64,000 bases of DNA, from assembly GCF_018882335.1 (NCBI RefSeq), contig NZ_JACVOS010000002.1, positions 143,983-207,982 of the forward strand, read 5' to 3'. The position numbers and the translations under genes were made by a program. Below are positions 8,896-18,726 of this stretch, in pieces. How positions within the stretch are numbered: the first letter of the stretch is position 1; each line of letters starts with the position of its first letter. This DNA is from Polynucleobacter sp. AM-25C3 (GTDB lineage Bacteria > Pseudomonadota > Gammaproteobacteria > Burkholderiales > Burkholderiaceae). Under the pieces are notes generated by a model, which was not told the DNA's origin, did no database searches, and worked only from the letters and a program-made list of their open reading frames with translations.

Positions 8896-9714
8896 TTAGC
8901 TGCTTAAATCGCTAGCCTTGGGTTTGTAGCCCATCCCTTTAGAAATCTGTAGCGCTGTTTCTTGCAACAGTTTGAGCCAGCCTGCCTGAATGCGATCTGT
9001 AGGGGAACTTAATGAGAGTCCAGCTACTAATTTTCCGCTGTCATCATAAATCTCAGCCGCTACACAACTCACGCCCAGCTCTAATTCCTCGTTGTCACGT
9101 GCGTGACCTAACTGGCGTACTTGGTTGAGTTCAGAGTCCAATTTTCCTAATTCTGTGATGCTGTTTCTAGTGTGACCTGCTAGCCCAGTGCGAGTAACGT
9201 AGGCACGAACCTGGCCGGGATCATCGCTGGCTAAAAAAAGCTTACCAACAGAAGTCAAGTGGAGTGGGGCACGACCGCCAATGGCGCGGACAACCTGCAT
9301 GCCGGAGCGTTCGCTATATGCACGGTCGATATAAACGATTTCATCGCCTTGCCGCACTGAGAGGTTGATAGTTTCACCGGTGAGTTTATGCAGGGCTCTC
9401 ATTGGTGCTTGTGCAGCTTCACGTACAGACAGACGCGCTTTGACTAAGTTTCCAAGCTCTAATAGCTTTAGACCGAGCCGATAGGTACCGCCATCACCAC
9501 GCTCTACTAATCGGCATGCTACGAGGTCATTGAGAATGCGATGAGCTGTAGAGGGGTGTAAATCTGTTTCTTCTGCCAGGTTTTTAAGGCTACTAGACTC
9601 TTCATGAACGGCTAAGGCATCGAGTAGGTTCATCATGCGCTCGACTACCTGGATAGCTGTTTTTCCAGCCTCACCGGGTACTTTTTGCGCTTTTTCAGGT
9701 TTGCTCGTTGTCAT
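8896..9714 (-). CDS. IclR family transcriptional regulator
   Basis: A 272-residue regulator with an N-terminal winged helix-turn-helix (about 20-80; recognition segment LAEETDLHPSTAHRILNDLV, about 46-65) and an IclR-type effector-binding domain (about 95-260, with GLSLSSP near the end). IclR proteins control catabolic genes for aromatic or small organic acids. The first 18 residues are a charged extension. It is transcribed in the same direction as pyrD, 78 bases downstream, so it may be read from that operon or its own promoter. Its target is not apparent. Confidence 0.9.
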   Translation of the reverse strand: MTTSKPEKAQKVPGEAGKTAIQVVERMMNLLDALAVHEESSSLKNLAEETDLHPSTAHRILNDLVACRLVERGDGGTYRLGLKLLELGNLVKARLSVREAAQAPMRALHKLTGETINLSVRQGDEIVYIDRAYSERSGMQVVRAIGGRAPLHLTSVGKLFLASDDPGQVRAYVTRTGLAGHTRNSITELGKLDSELNQVRQLGHARDNEELELGVSCVAAEIYDDSGKLVAGLSLSSPTDRIQAGWLKLLQETALQISKGMGYKPKASDLSS

Positions 9715-9792
9715 GCGTTCAATTGTAGCGATTTTTACTGAAATTGCACAATATGAAATTGAATTTCAGCGCTACTGCATTTGCGGCGCTAA

Positions 9793-10824
9793 CTAGTTGC
9801 ATAAAGCGGCGGCGCACTCAGCAATCAGCTTGGGACCGCGATAAATTAAACCGCTATAGAGTTGAACCAGGCTGGCACCAGCTGCCATTTTCTCCTGCGC
9901 ATCTTTACCTGACAGAATGCCGCCAACGCCAATAATCGGAATGGCATCACCCAAATTTGCTTTGAGGCACTTGACCACTTCTGTAGAAGCAAGACGTACT
10001 GGTGCACCTGAGAGACCACCTGCTTCTTGGCCAAACTCAAGGCCTTGGACGGCATCACGCGCAATTGTGGTGTTGGTAGCAATAATCGCATCAATGCCAA
10101 ATTCCATCAAGAGGTCGGCGATGAGTTTGATGTCATTTTGATCTAGGTCTGGAGCTATTTTCAAAAAGAGGGGTTTACAAACACCATATTGATCACTCAG
10201 GGCTTCACGCGCTAAATGCAGCGAGCCAAGCAAGGAGCGGAGCATTTCTTCGCCTTGAAGAGCGCGTAAATTTTGGGTGTTTGGGGAGGAGATATTGACG
10301 GTGATGTACGAGGCGACCTCATAGACAGCCTCCATTGCGGTGACGTAATCACTGGCAGCGTTCTCAATAGGCGTACTTGCATTCTTGCCAATGTTTAGAC
10401 CAAGGATGCCACCGTTTTGCCAGTAAGCGGAATTGCGCACACGCTTTACACAGGCGTCGACACCATCATTATTAAAGCCCATGCGATTAATGATCCCTTG
10501 CGCTGCGGGAAGTCTAAACATACGTGGTTTTGGATTGCCGGGTTGCGGTTTCGGAGTAACGGTACCAATTTCTAAAAATCCAAAACCTAAAGCACCCAGC
10601 GCATCAATATGCTTACCGTCTTTGTCTAATCCTGCAGCTAGGCCAACTGGATTAGGAAAGGTGATGCCGCAAATAGAACGTGGATCTGGAGCAGGCTGCT
10701 CAATCAAGCAGCGTAATAGACCCCAGCGCTCAGCACGGTCTAAATTGCTCAGCGTGACATTGTGAGCTTGCTCTGGGTCTAAAGAAAAAAGCCAAGGACG
10801 AAGGAGTGGATAGCTATCGATCAT
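9793..10824 (-). CDS. pyrD: Dihydroorotate dehydrogenase (quinone), class 2
   Basis: Oxidises dihydroorotate to orotate in pyrimidine synthesis, with FMN as cofactor and ubiquinone as acceptor. At 343 residues, the N-terminal helices (about 1-40, [19 protein letters not shown]) place it in the membrane-associated class 2. Motifs include [13 protein letters not shown], the catalytic-serine segment [12 protein letters not shown] and [11 protein letters not shown], and the C-terminal GVGGILSG phosphate-binding loop. It is last in a tight reverse-strand run pabBC-nudix-aat-bpt-pyrD, 9 bases after bpt. Confidence 0.96.
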   Translation of the reverse strand: MIDSYPLLRPWLFSLDPEQAHNVTLSNLDRAERWGLLRCLIEQPAPDPRSICGITFPNPVGLAAGLDKDGKHIDALGALGFGFLEIGTVTPKPQPGNPKPRMFRLPAAQGIINRMGFNNDGVDACVKRVRNSAYWQNGGILGLNIGKNASTPIENAASDYVTAMEAVYEVASYITVNISSPNTQNLRALQGEEMLRSLLGSLHLAREALSDQYGVCKPLFLKIAPDLDQNDIKLIADLLMEFGIDAIIATNTTIARDAVQGLEFGQEAGGLSGAPVRLASTEVVKCLKANLGDAIPIIGVGGILSGKDAQEKMAAGASLVQLYSGLIYRGPKLIAECAAALCN

Positions 10825-10833
10825 GGGTAGATA

Positions 10834-11580
10834 TTATGGCCCAATGATGGGTTGCCAGCGATCATCAATCAAGCCTTCAATGGGCTGATATTTGGCTTTA
10901 TAGGACATTTTTTCACTATCTTTGATGTAGTAGCCGAGATAGAGATAAGGCAGATCTAACTCTAAGGCTTGCTGAATTTGCCACAGAATACTGAAACTTC
11001 CATAGCTTGTTGAGGTATTACTGGTGTCAAAGAAGGTGTAGACCGAGGAGATGCCTTGGTCCAAGATGTCGATCATGCTGACCATTCGTAAGCGGCCTGG
11101 GTGAGGATCGTGGGCCCCATCTCGAAACTCAACAATTCTGGAGTTAACGCGGCTTTGTAATAAAAACTGCATGTACTGGTCTTGATCATCTTGATCCATG
11201 TCGCTGCTAGCATGACGTTCATTTTGGTAGAGCTGATAGAGCTGATAGTGCTCCTCTTGGTAGCCAAGATTGAGGACGCGAATATCTAATCCAATATGTT
11301 TTTTCCAGGAGCGTCGTTGGCTACGATTGGGCTCAAAGTGTTTGACTGGAATGCGAGTGGCAGTGCAAGCATTGCATTCATCGCAATAGGGGCGATATGT
11401 ATATAAACCACTTCTACGAAATCCAGCATTAACTAACTCGCCATATAAATCAGAATGAATTAAGTGCGAGGGTGTTGCCACTTGTGAGCGAGCTGTCTTA
11501 CCTGGAAGATAGCTACAGGGATAGGGTGCTGTTGCATAAAACTGAAGCGCTGTTAGAGGGAGTTCTTTTAGTTGAGTCAT
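10834..11580 (-). CDS. bpt: Aspartate/glutamate leucyltransferase (bacterial ATE1-like)
   Basis: Transfers leucine from Leu-tRNA to N-terminal Asp or Glu of proteins, marking them for ClpS/ClpAP degradation (bacterial N-end rule). The 248-residue protein has the ATE N-domain with its cysteine cluster CDECNAC and RRSWKK, and the C-domain with [20 protein letters not shown]. Annotation pipelines often call it arginyltransferase; bacterial members next to aat usually have leucyl specificity (Bpt). It overlaps aat by four bases (ATGA), so the two N-end-rule transferases are translationally coupled. Confidence 0.92.
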   Translation of the reverse strand: MTQLKELPLTALQFYATAPYPCSYLPGKTARSQVATPSHLIHSDLYGELVNAGFRRSGLYTYRPYCDECNACTATRIPVKHFEPNRSQRRSWKKHIGLDIRVLNLGYQEEHYQLYQLYQNERHASSDMDQDDQDQYMQFLLQSRVNSRIVEFRDGAHDPHPGRLRMVSMIDILDQGISSVYTFFDTSNTSTSYGSFSILWQIQQALELDLPYLYLGYYIKDSEKMSYKAKYQPIEGLIDDRWQPIIGP

Positions 11581-12314
11581 AGCCAGTGACGCAGGATTTC
11601 TTTATCAAATTTCCAGGGAATCTCTATATTAGTTTGCTTTAGAGCAATTTGCAGATGTGCTAAAAATTCATTGCGGGAAATGGCTGCAGCCCCCAAAGAA
11701 TCGAGGTGAGCCGTCTCTTGCTGGCAATCGATCATTTCGACTTGATTTTGATTGCACCAAGCGGCAAGAGTGGCTAATGCAATTTTGGAGGCATCCGTTT
11801 GATGGCTAAACATCGACTCACCAAACACCATGCCACCAAAAGCCACGCAATAAAGGCCACCTATCAGGCCTCCATCTTCTACGACGGCAATGCTATGGGC
11901 GTGGCCTTGCTCATGCAGATTGGTATAGGCATCCATGATTTCATGGGTGATCCATGTCCCATCCTGATCTTTTCTTCTGGTAGTTGCGCAAGAGCGAACG
12001 ACCGCGCCAAAATCATGATCTACCAGGATTTCTTTTTGAGGATCTTGTAAAAAATGCCGAATGGATTTCTTCAGTGAATCATGGCATTTGAAGTCAGCGG
12101 GTTTTAATACCATTCGTGGGTTAGGTGACCACCATAAGACGGGCTGGTTATCTGAATACCATGGGAATATCCCCATTTGGTATGCACGAGCTAGCTGCCC
12201 TGCATAAATACGCTCACTCACTGCAATCAAGCCTGGAACGCTAGGGTCAGGATCGGGGGAGTGAATGGGATTGGGAAAAGCATCCTGCGCTCCTAGCCAA
12301 TTGATATTACTCAT
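11577..12314 (-). CDS. aat: Leucyl/phenylalanyl-tRNA--protein transferase
   Basis: Adds Leu or Phe to N-terminal Lys/Arg of proteins for N-end-rule degradation. The start is set at ATG 12314 ([16 protein letters not shown]), which leaves 245 residues, the family length. The reading frame stays open for 33 more codons into the NUDIX gene, but these show no family similarity. Family motifs are [50 protein letters not shown] [19 protein letters not shown], and IDCQQ. It starts 13 bases after the NUDIX gene and overlaps bpt. Confidence 0.94.
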   Translation of the reverse strand: MSNINWLGAQDAFPNPIHSPDPDPSVPGLIAVSERIYAGQLARAYQMGIFPWYSDNQPVLWWSPNPRMVLKPADFKCHDSLKKSIRHFLQDPQKEILVDHDFGAVVRSCATTRRKDQDGTWITHEIMDAYTNLHEQGHAHSIAVVEDGGLIGGLYCVAFGGMVFGESMFSHQTDASKIALATLAAWCNQNQVEMIDCQQETAHLDSLGAAAISRNEFLAHLQIALKQTNIEIPWKFDKEILRHWL

Positions 12315-12327
12315 GCGTTCGCGATGC

Positions 12328-12888
12328 CTAAATCTTCTCTGATGGCAGAATGTCTCTGCTGCGAACACTGAATTCAGTATCCAGATCAAAAAGCCCTGCA
12401 GCGCGATCAGCAAAGAACCACTCCAGAGTTTGCTTTACAGTAGGAAATGCAATGTCATTCCAAGGAATGTCTTGCTCATGAAATAGCGCAACCTCTAGAC
12501 TTTCTTCGCCAGCATAAAAATCCGGAGAAGTCATGGTGGCTAAATAAAAAAGGTGGACTTGTTCTGCATGCGGCACATTTAGTAGTGAGTAGAGGGGGCC
12601 AATCTCTACAATCGCACCAGCCTCTTCTTGTGTTTCTCGAGCCGCTCCTGCGCTAGTGCTCTCACCAAGCTCCATGAACCCAGCGGGCAGAGTCCAATAA
12701 CCATGTCGTGGCTCTATTGCACGACGACATAATAGGATCCGATTACCAAACACGGGAATGCTACCAACAACATTACGTGGATTGAAATAATGAATTACCC
12801 CACAAGACTCGCAAACATGACGCTCCCGTGAATCATCCGCGGGGATCTTCATGGTGATAGGCGCAGCGCAGTGCGAGCAAAACTTCAT
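12328..12888 (-). CDS. NUDIX hydrolase with N-terminal zinc ribbon
   Basis: A 186-residue hydrolase of nucleoside-diphosphate-linked compounds. Four cysteines (C4, C7, C26, C29) form a zinc ribbon, followed by the NUDIX box at residues 70-92 fitting Gx5Ex7REUxEExGU exactly. The layout resembles the ADP-ribose/NADH pyrophosphatase-like family (NudC-related zinc ribbon); the exact substrate cannot be deduced. It lies between pabBC (9 bases upstream) and aat, within one operon. Confidence 0.88.
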   Translation of the reverse strand: MKFCSHCAAPITMKIPADDSRERHVCESCGVIHYFNPRNVVGSIPVFGNRILLCRRAIEPRHGYWTLPAGFMELGESTSAGAARETQEEAGAIVEIGPLYSLLNVPHAEQVHLFYLATMTSPDFYAGEESLEVALFHEQDIPWNDIAFPTVKQTLEWFFADRAAGLFDLDTEFSVRSRDILPSEKI

Positions 12889-12897
12889 GCGGGCTTT

Positions 12898-14727
12898 CTA
12901 AAAATGGGCGGGGATGAGGCCGCGTAATGCATTGCTAAGCATAATCTCTTTCGCATTGCGAAGCTCATCAATAGTCAGGTTTACTTCATGGACATTCCAT
13001 TTTGGATCGTTCAATATGATTGATCTCATTACCCCCGGGAGAAGGCCGGCTGCAACAGGTGGTGTAAGCCAGCGATCGCCAGACTTGATAAAAATACTGC
13101 TCCTACCACCTTCAGTAACAAAGCCTTGCTCATTAACAAAGATGGCGTCAAATCCACCAAGGCCTTCAGCAATTTTCCAGGCTTGATCATAGCTACCTCG
13201 ACTGCTCACTTTATGTCTTAACAAGACATTGCCTGAGTGAAGAATTGCGTTGCTGGGATTGGGAAGAATTTCACTAGCCCAAAAAATTTTGACTGGATTT
13301 GTCAGTGGAATCAAGGGAGTAAGTTGATAACTTGCTTGCCCGGCAGGATCTAAATCCAATCTCAATCGATATTGAGTATCGACGGCGCAATTCTCAAGAG
13401 CGATCCCAAACACTTTTTTGATCTCTGCTAGCGAAGAGGGGATTCCAAGCGCTTGCGCTGAATGCGTTAAACGCTCCAAGTGCAGATCTAGGTTTTGAGC
13501 TTCACCTTGACGAACTAAGATGGTTTCAAATAAACCGACTTCGCTAGGTAACTCATTTAAGAAGGCTGCCTTAATGCGGCACTCTTCCCATTCTTGTTTG
13601 GCTTCAGAATCAATCGTGATGCCAGCGCCAATGCCCAAAGTAAAGGGCGAGGCATGTGTATCCGGGTCGCGATCAATTTCAACCGTACGGATTGGAACGC
13701 TAAATGCAAAATCACCGCTAGGATCAAGCCAACCTAGAGCGCCACAGTAGTAGGCTCGATCTTCTGGCTCTAGCTCCTGGATGATCTCCATACTTCTTTT
13801 TTTCGGAGCACCGGTGACTGATCCACAAGGAAAAACTGCATTGAGAACATCTTTTAATTGAATGTCAGGCCTTGCTTCTGCCTGAACGGTTGAAGTCATT
13901 TGTAGGACATCGCCGTGCCGTGCTACTTCGAATAATTGAGGAACTATTACAGTGCCTGGCAACGCTAAGCGGCTGAGATCATTGCGTAACAGGTCGACGA
14001 TCATGACATTCTCAGCTTGATTTTTTGCGTCATGCGATAAATGATCTGCTGAATCACTCAAGGCACTGGCAGTGCCCTTCATAGGCATGGCTTTTAAAGA
14101 ATTGCCTTGCCGCTGTATGAATAGTTCTGGGGATTGCGAAAGGATACAGTTGGAACCCTCGGCAATAAATGCCCCAAATCTGCCTGGTTGGCGATCTCTT
14201 AAGCGCGCATATAAAGCCAGTGGTTCCCCATAGACCTCACCCGTGATACGAAAGGTGTGATTGATTTGATACGTATCGCCATTGCGAATGTACTCTTGTA
14301 TGGTTTTGATATCTGAGGTGAATTGCTCTTCATTGATAGAGAAATCCAGATTGGCAACCCCAGCTATTTGAGCTTCAGGTTCTAGTGCAGCAAGACCATT
14401 CTTAATAAAAGTATCCACATCATTCTTGCTTAAGCTCTCATAAGACTTGAAAGACCAGGCTTGAACAAGTGGGTGTTGATGGGCTGCGCTTGGATGCTTG
14501 CGCTGCTCTAGTTTATGAATGTACTGCCCTAATTCATAGGCAAAAGCAGCCACAACATACTCACCCTGGGCGAGGGCATCATTGATCTCCTGAAGACACT
14601 GATCTACTGCCTTGATTGTCTCTGATGCATTGGGTGAACCATAGACCGACCAACGCCGAATTGCTTTGTCATAGAGGCGACTGCTGGGTTTAGCCTCGGT
14701 GCTTTGGGCGTCATCCAGCAATATCAT
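12898..14727 (-). CDS. pabB: Fused aminodeoxychorismate synthase component I and 4-amino-4-deoxychorismate lyase
   Basis: One polypeptide of 609 residues carries both late steps of p-aminobenzoate synthesis for folate. Residues about 20-375 are the PabB chorismate-binding domain (QSPELF, MKGT, DLLRNDLSR, FPCGSVTGAPKKR). Residues about 390-609 are a class IV PLP aminotransferase-fold PabC lyase (catalytic lysine in HKVSSRGSYD; phosphate site VTEGGRSSIF). The two are joined in frame, a common fusion in betaproteobacteria. The amidotransferase PabA is not nearby. It heads or follows ppiA closely, 35 bases away. Confidence 0.93.
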   Translation of the reverse strand: MILLDDAQSTEAKPSSRLYDKAIRRWSVYGSPNASETIKAVDQCLQEINDALAQGEYVVAAFAYELGQYIHKLEQRKHPSAAHQHPLVQAWSFKSYESLSKNDVDTFIKNGLAALEPEAQIAGVANLDFSINEEQFTSDIKTIQEYIRNGDTYQINHTFRITGEVYGEPLALYARLRDRQPGRFGAFIAEGSNCILSQSPELFIQRQGNSLKAMPMKGTASALSDSADHLSHDAKNQAENVMIVDLLRNDLSRLALPGTVIVPQLFEVARHGDVLQMTSTVQAEARPDIQLKDVLNAVFPCGSVTGAPKKRSMEIIQELEPEDRAYYCGALGWLDPSGDFAFSVPIRTVEIDRDPDTHASPFTLGIGAGITIDSEAKQEWEECRIKAAFLNELPSEVGLFETILVRQGEAQNLDLHLERLTHSAQALGIPSSLAEIKKVFGIALENCAVDTQYRLRLDLDPAGQASYQLTPLIPLTNPVKIFWASEILPNPSNAILHSGNVLLRHKVSSRGSYDQAWKIAEGLGGFDAIFVNEQGFVTEGGRSSIFIKSGDRWLTPPVAAGLLPGVMRSIILNDPKWNVHEVNLTIDELRNAKEIMLSNALRGLIPAHF

Positions 14728-14762
14728 TGGGTGGGCTGCCTGGACTCTAAAATTTGCCGGTA

Positions 14763-15338
14763 TTACTTTAGAACAGTCGCAGATTCAATGGTCACCGTCT
14801 TGCTAGGAACATCGGACATGCGCCCCATCTTTGGTGCTGTTGCAATCATGGTTGGGATTTTACGAATGGCATCAATTGTTTGTGTGCCAGAGATCACTTT
14901 GCCGAATACGGTGTAGCCATTACCCATGGCGTTAGGATAATTTAACCCCTCATTGTCTTTTACATTAATAAAGAACTGCGCTGTTGCGGAGTCAGGATCG
15001 GAAGTACGAGCCATTGCAATGGTGTAAGTTTGATTCTTCAGACCATTCTGCGCTTCAGAAACTACAGGTGCATTGGTAGGTTTTTGCGATAAGTCTGGAG
15101 TGAAACCCCCACCTTGAATCATGAAGCCATCAATCACGCGGTGAAAAATCGTGCCGTTATAAAAACTGCTATTCACATAACTTAAAAAGTTGGCAGTCGT
15201 CTTTGGCGCTTTAACGGAATCAAGCTCAACCACAAAATTGCCCATCGTTGTTTTGAATTCCACTTTAGGGCCTGCAAAGGCGAGGGCGCTAGCAAGAAGG
15301 CTGGTGACAATAAATAGGGAGGCGATGATTTTGCGCAT
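14763..15338 (-). CDS. ppiA: Periplasmic peptidyl-prolyl cis-trans isomerase (cyclophilin type)
   Basis: Cyclophilin-type prolyl isomerase of 191 residues with a cleavable signal peptide (about 1-22, ending ALAFAG), so it acts in the periplasm. Family motifs are FHRVIDGFMIQGGG, IAMARTSDPDSATAQFFIN and GYTVFGKVISG. Activity is on proline bonds of folding exported proteins. The tryptophan typical of cyclosporin-sensitive eukaryotic enzymes is absent, as in most bacterial forms. Located 52 bases downstream of the DsbA-like isomerase gene. Confidence 0.93.
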   Translation of the reverse strand: MRKIIASLFIVTSLLASALAFAGPKVEFKTTMGNFVVELDSVKAPKTTANFLSYVNSSFYNGTIFHRVIDGFMIQGGGFTPDLSQKPTNAPVVSEAQNGLKNQTYTIAMARTSDPDSATAQFFINVKDNEGLNYPNAMGNGYTVFGKVISGTQTIDAIRKIPTMIATAPKMGRMSDVPSKTVTIESATVLK

Positions 15339-15390
15339 GTTGATAATCCTTAGAGTTCTAGTAAATAGTCGATAAATCTAATTGTATTGC

Positions 15391-16032
15391 TCAAAGTCCA
15401 GAGGGGACTTGCCCTGCATAACGATAAGTTGTTTCTTCAAACATATTGGGTCTGTCTAAATAATCTAGCGCCCAGTCAATCGTGTCGACTCCCCAAAAAG
15501 CATGCCCATTGAGCACTAAGGTGGGCACCCCAAACGCGCCATCTGCTTTGGCGCGTTCAGTATTGGCTAGCAGCTGTGCTTTGACTTCTGGTGCATCGGG
15601 TTTTGGGGTATCTGCTGCCAGCCCAAGGTATTGGCAAAATTCGGGCCAAGATAAGTTGGGATCCTTGCCCTCAACCCACACATATTCAAATGCTCGTTCA
15701 ATCATCTCCCACTGGGCGTTTTTTTGAACCAGTAGTCGCTGTGCTGCAACCGTGAGAAAAGGGTGGTGTTCTGGAAAGCGGAAAGGAAGACCTAATTTCC
15801 CCGCCAGCCATACACAATATTGGTAGGTATGTGGACGCTTGGCGGCAACCTCGCCAGGGCCGCGATTGTCGGTCGCACGAAAAAGACCGCCGACCAATAT
15901 AGCTACAGGCTCAATATCAACCCGCTTATCTAGGCGATGACGTTGCTGGATATAGAAATACGAAAATGGTGAAATGATGTCGTAATACAAAACACCTTTG
16001 ATTGGTGTTGTGCTCATCCGATCTTGATTCAT
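15391..16032 (-). CDS. 2-hydroxychromene-2-carboxylate isomerase family protein (DsbA-like, kappa GST)
   Basis: A thioredoxin-fold protein of the HCCA isomerase/kappa-class GST family: YYDIISPFSYFY at the N-terminus (active serine in SPFSY) and GVPTLVLNGHAFWGVDTIDW near the C-terminus. Known members isomerise 2-hydroxychromene-2-carboxylate in naphthalene degradation or act as glutathione enzymes; no other naphthalene genes are here, so the true substrate is open. The ATG at 16032 overlaps the rarA stop by four bases. A second ATG at 16017 (MSTTPIKG) is an alternative start. Confidence 0.85.
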   Translation of the reverse strand: MNQDRMSTTPIKGVLYYDIISPFSYFYIQQRHRLDKRVDIEPVAILVGGLFRATDNRGPGEVAAKRPHTYQYCVWLAGKLGLPFRFPEHHPFLTVAAQRLLVQKNAQWEMIERAFEYVWVEGKDPNLSWPEFCQYLGLAADTPKPDAPEVKAQLLANTERAKADGAFGVPTLVLNGHAFWGVDTIDWALDYLDRPNMFEETTYRYAGQVPSGL

Positions 16033-17342
16033 TTCTTCTTGGAATCCTCATCTAGCTTACTTAAAAAGGCCATCTTCTCCGCAATCTGGGTCTCTAGGCC
16101 GCGATCGACTGGTTCATACCAATGGGGCTCATTCATTCCCTCTGGAAGATAGGTTTCACCGGCGGCATAGGCATGGGGCTCATCATGCGCATAGCGATAT
16201 TCTTTGCCATGACCCAACTCTTTCATAAGTTTGGTTGGCGCATTGCGCAGGTGATTGGGCACCGGCTTGCTTTGATCATTGGCAACATAGGCTCTCGCAG
16301 CGTTAAAGGCCTTGTAGCTTGCATTACTTTTAGCGGCAATCGCTAGGTAGACCACAGCTTGCCCTAAGGCTAGCTCGCCTTCAGGGGAGCCAAGTCGCTC
16401 AAAAGTCTGAGCGGCGTCATTGGCTAATTGCATTGCGCGGGGATCGGCAAGGCCGATATCTTCCCAGGCCATGCGGATAATTCTTCTGGCTAGGTAGCGG
16501 GGATCCGCTCCGCCATCTAGCATGCGGCAGAACCAGTAGAGGGCTGCGTCTGGATTGGATCCGCGAACAGATTTATGCAATGCAGAAATTTGATCGTAAA
16601 AATGATCCCCACCTTTATCAAAGCGCCGCGCTTGGACGGTTAAGGCATTTTCAATGAACTGCTGATCAACCGTCTGAATAGTGGAATTCGGTGTGGAGAC
16701 AGCATTGCGAACTTGCTCTACTAAATTGAGTAGTCGGCGTGCGTCGCCATCTGCATGAGAAATCAGGTTGTCAATTGCAGCAGATTCGAACGCAACATCG
16801 GGCATTGCAAACTCGTGCGCTCGAGCAAACAGTTGCTTGAGTTCTATCGCGCTTAGCGACTTCAGTACATAGACCTGCGCGCGGGAGAGCAATGCCGAGT
16901 TCACTTCAAACGAGGGGTTCTCGGTAGTGGCGCCAATAAAAGTAAATAGGCCAGATTCAACATGGGGTAATAAGGCATCTTGCTGACTTTTATTGAAGCG
17001 ATGTATCTCGTCAACAAACAAAATAGTTTGTCGCCCGTACTGAGACATGCTTTGTTGCGCTTGTTCGATTGCCTCACGAATTTCTTTAACGCCTGCAAGG
17101 ACAGCAGATATGGCGATGAATTCACGATCAAACGCTTTAGCAGAGAGTCGCGCTAAGGTAGTTTTACCAACCCCCGGAGGTCCCCACAAAATCATGGAGT
17201 GGGGCTTGCCGGATGCAAAAGCCAGATTGAGGGGCTTGCCTGATGCTAGTAGATGGGTTTGGCCAATGACCTCATCAATCGTCTTAGGGCGTAAGGCCTC
17301 CGCTAAGGGTGGTGGGGGCGCTTGATCGAACAGATTGCCCAT
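16029..17342 (-). CDS. rarA: Replication-associated recombination AAA+ ATPase RarA (MgsA)
   Basis: AAA+ ATPase acting at stalled replication forks, related to clamp-loader subunits and eukaryotic WRNIP1. Walker [10 protein letters not shown] at 54-62, Walker [24 protein letters not shown], sensor [19 protein letters not shown], then the tetramerisation domain ([25 protein letters not shown]). At 437 residues it has the family length. Gap to the DUF3429 gene is 10 bases, and its stop overlaps the next gene. Function follows from the family. Confidence 0.95.
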   Translation of the reverse strand: MGNLFDQAPPPPLAEALRPKTIDEVIGQTHLLASGKPLNLAFASGKPHSMILWGPPGVGKTTLARLSAKAFDREFIAISAVLAGVKEIREAIEQAQQSMSQYGRQTILFVDEIHRFNKSQQDALLPHVESGLFTFIGATTENPSFEVNSALLSRAQVYVLKSLSAIELKQLFARAHEFAMPDVAFESAAIDNLISHADGDARRLLNLVEQVRNAVSTPNSTIQTVDQQFIENALTVQARRFDKGGDHFYDQISALHKSVRGSNPDAALYWFCRMLDGGADPRYLARRIIRMAWEDIGLADPRAMQLANDAAQTFERLGSPEGELALGQAVVYLAIAAKSNASYKAFNAARAYVANDQSKPVPNHLRNAPTKLMKELGHGKEYRYAHDEPHAYAAGETYLPEGMNEPHWYEPVDRGLETQIAEKMAFLSKLDEDSKKK

Positions 17343-17352
17343 ATGCGCTTAT

Positions 17353-17832
17353 TTAGTTCTGAACAAACAAGATCACGAGGGCAGCCCAAAGCAAGCATCC
17401 AGCAGAAACGATCGTGAGCCGATTGCGCAAAGTAATAAATGCTTTGCAAGCCTCTTCATTGGAAAAGTAATATTGATAGGTTTCTTTATCAATATTGCGC
17501 TGAATGACTAATGCTGACGCCAGGATGACCAAGCCAACTGGAATGTAAATATGCAACGCAACCCAGGCAACTAGAGCGGGTATGACGCCCCAGATCCAAG
17601 CATTACGATCTTCCCAGCGATCACTTTGAGGTGCCTTACCTAGCGTATGTAAATTGGCACCCCAATGCAAGGCACCCATGAACGCAGTGATGATTGCTCC
17701 ATATCCTGCAAGCGACTCTGCGCTTAAATAATTTAGCGGGGTTGGTGCCAGTTGCACCATCAAGGCTAAGCCTACAAAGGGAATAAGGCCAGCATAGGCT
17801 AATTTACGAACGAGAGGTGGCAAGGGATTCAC
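17353..17832 (-). CDS. DUF3429 family inner-membrane protein
   Basis: A hydrophobic protein of about 159 residues with four or five membrane segments, the first being LAYAGLIPFVGLALMVQLAP, with FMGALHWGANL matching the DUF3429 family. Function of the family is unknown. The frame stays open upstream to 17952, but that part overlaps the 3' end of the dehydrogenase gene and is not family-like, so a GTG at 17832 is proposed. It lacks a convincing ribosome site, so the start is uncertain. Confidence 0.7.
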   Translation of the reverse strand: MNPLPPLVRKLAYAGLIPFVGLALMVQLAPTPLNYLSAESLAGYGAIITAFMGALHWGANLHTLGKAPQSDRWEDRNAWIWGVIPALVAWVALHIYIPVGLVILASALVIQRNIDKETYQYYFSNEEACKAFITLRNRLTIVSAGCLLWAALVILFVQN

Positions 17833-17870
17833 AAAAACGTCTTTATCAAGGTTGGTGATGGTTAATTGAA

Positions 17871-18725
17871 TTACTGATCGTAGGTATAAACGCCGCGCCC
17901 CGTCTTGCGTCCGAGATAGCCAGCAGCGACCATTTCGCGCAAGAGTGGGCAAGGTCGATACTTAGAATCGCTGAAGTTCTCAAAATAGACCTCCATAACA
18001 GCTAGGCAGGTATCAAGGCCAATTAAGTCGGCCAGGGCAAGTGGACCAATTGGTTGATTGCAACCCAACTTCATGCCAGCATCAATATCCTCGGGGCTAG
18101 CAAGACCTTCATATAAAACAAAGAAGGCTTCATTAATCATTGGCAACAAAATGCGGTTAACAACAAAGCCTGGAGAGTTCTTCACGGTGATTGGCTCTTT
18201 GCCTATGCGTTTAGCCATTTCAATAATGGCAGCGTGAGTTGCGTCCGAAGTTTGTAATCCACGAATCACCTCGACCAATGCCATCATTGGAGGCGGATTG
18301 AAGAAATGCATGCCAATAAAGCGGCTTGGATTGGAATCTAGAGCAGCAAGCTTTGTAATCGATAGCGAGGAGGTATTGGTGGCGATGATGGTTTCTTTGC
18401 CAACGATCTCATCTACTTGATGCAAAATCTTTTCTTTAACCGCTTGATTTTCGGTGGCAGCTTCAATCACCAATTGCAGGCCCTTAAAGTCAGCATACGA
18501 TGTGCTGCCCTTGATGCGTTTTAATGTAGCCTCTTTGCCTTCGGCACTTAAAGTTTCTTTTTTAACTAGGCGATCAAGACTTTTACTAATCTGACTCAAG
18601 CCGCGCTCAACGGCCGCATCATTAATATCAACCATCACCACATCTAGACCAGCAACTGCGCATACTTGCGCAATACCATTGCCCATCGTGCCTGCACCAA
18701 TTACTCCGACTGATTGAATCTTCAT
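17871..18725 (-). CDS. 3-hydroxybutyryl-CoA dehydrogenase
   Basis: NAD(P)-dependent oxidation of 3-hydroxybutyryl-CoA to acetoacetyl-CoA, linking C4 acyl-CoA oxidation and PHB metabolism. The 284-residue product has the Rossmann motif GVIGAGTMGNGIAQV at about 6-20, the catalytic-histidine segment GMHFFNPPPMMALVEVI, and NSPGFVVNRIL. ATG 18725 (MKIQSVGVIG) is chosen because AAAGGAAA lies just upstream and the longer frame (to 18785) only runs into the previous gene. One base separates it from the GST stop codon. Paa/Hbd-type naming is not resolved. Confidence 0.93.
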   Translation of the reverse strand: MKIQSVGVIGAGTMGNGIAQVCAVAGLDVVMVDINDAAVERGLSQISKSLDRLVKKETLSAEGKEATLKRIKGSTSYADFKGLQLVIEAATENQAVKEKILHQVDEIVGKETIIATNTSSLSITKLAALDSNPSRFIGMHFFNPPPMMALVEVIRGLQTSDATHAAIIEMAKRIGKEPITVKNSPGFVVNRILLPMINEAFFVLYEGLASPEDIDAGMKLGCNQPIGPLALADLIGLDTCLAVMEVYFENFSDSKYRPCPLLREMVAAGYLGRKTGRGVYTYDQ

Positions 18726-18726
18726 G

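Noticed and set aside
12315..12413. 33-codon N-terminal extension of Aat
   Set aside because: It overlaps the NUDIX gene and has no similarity to the family; the ATG at 12314 gives the family length.
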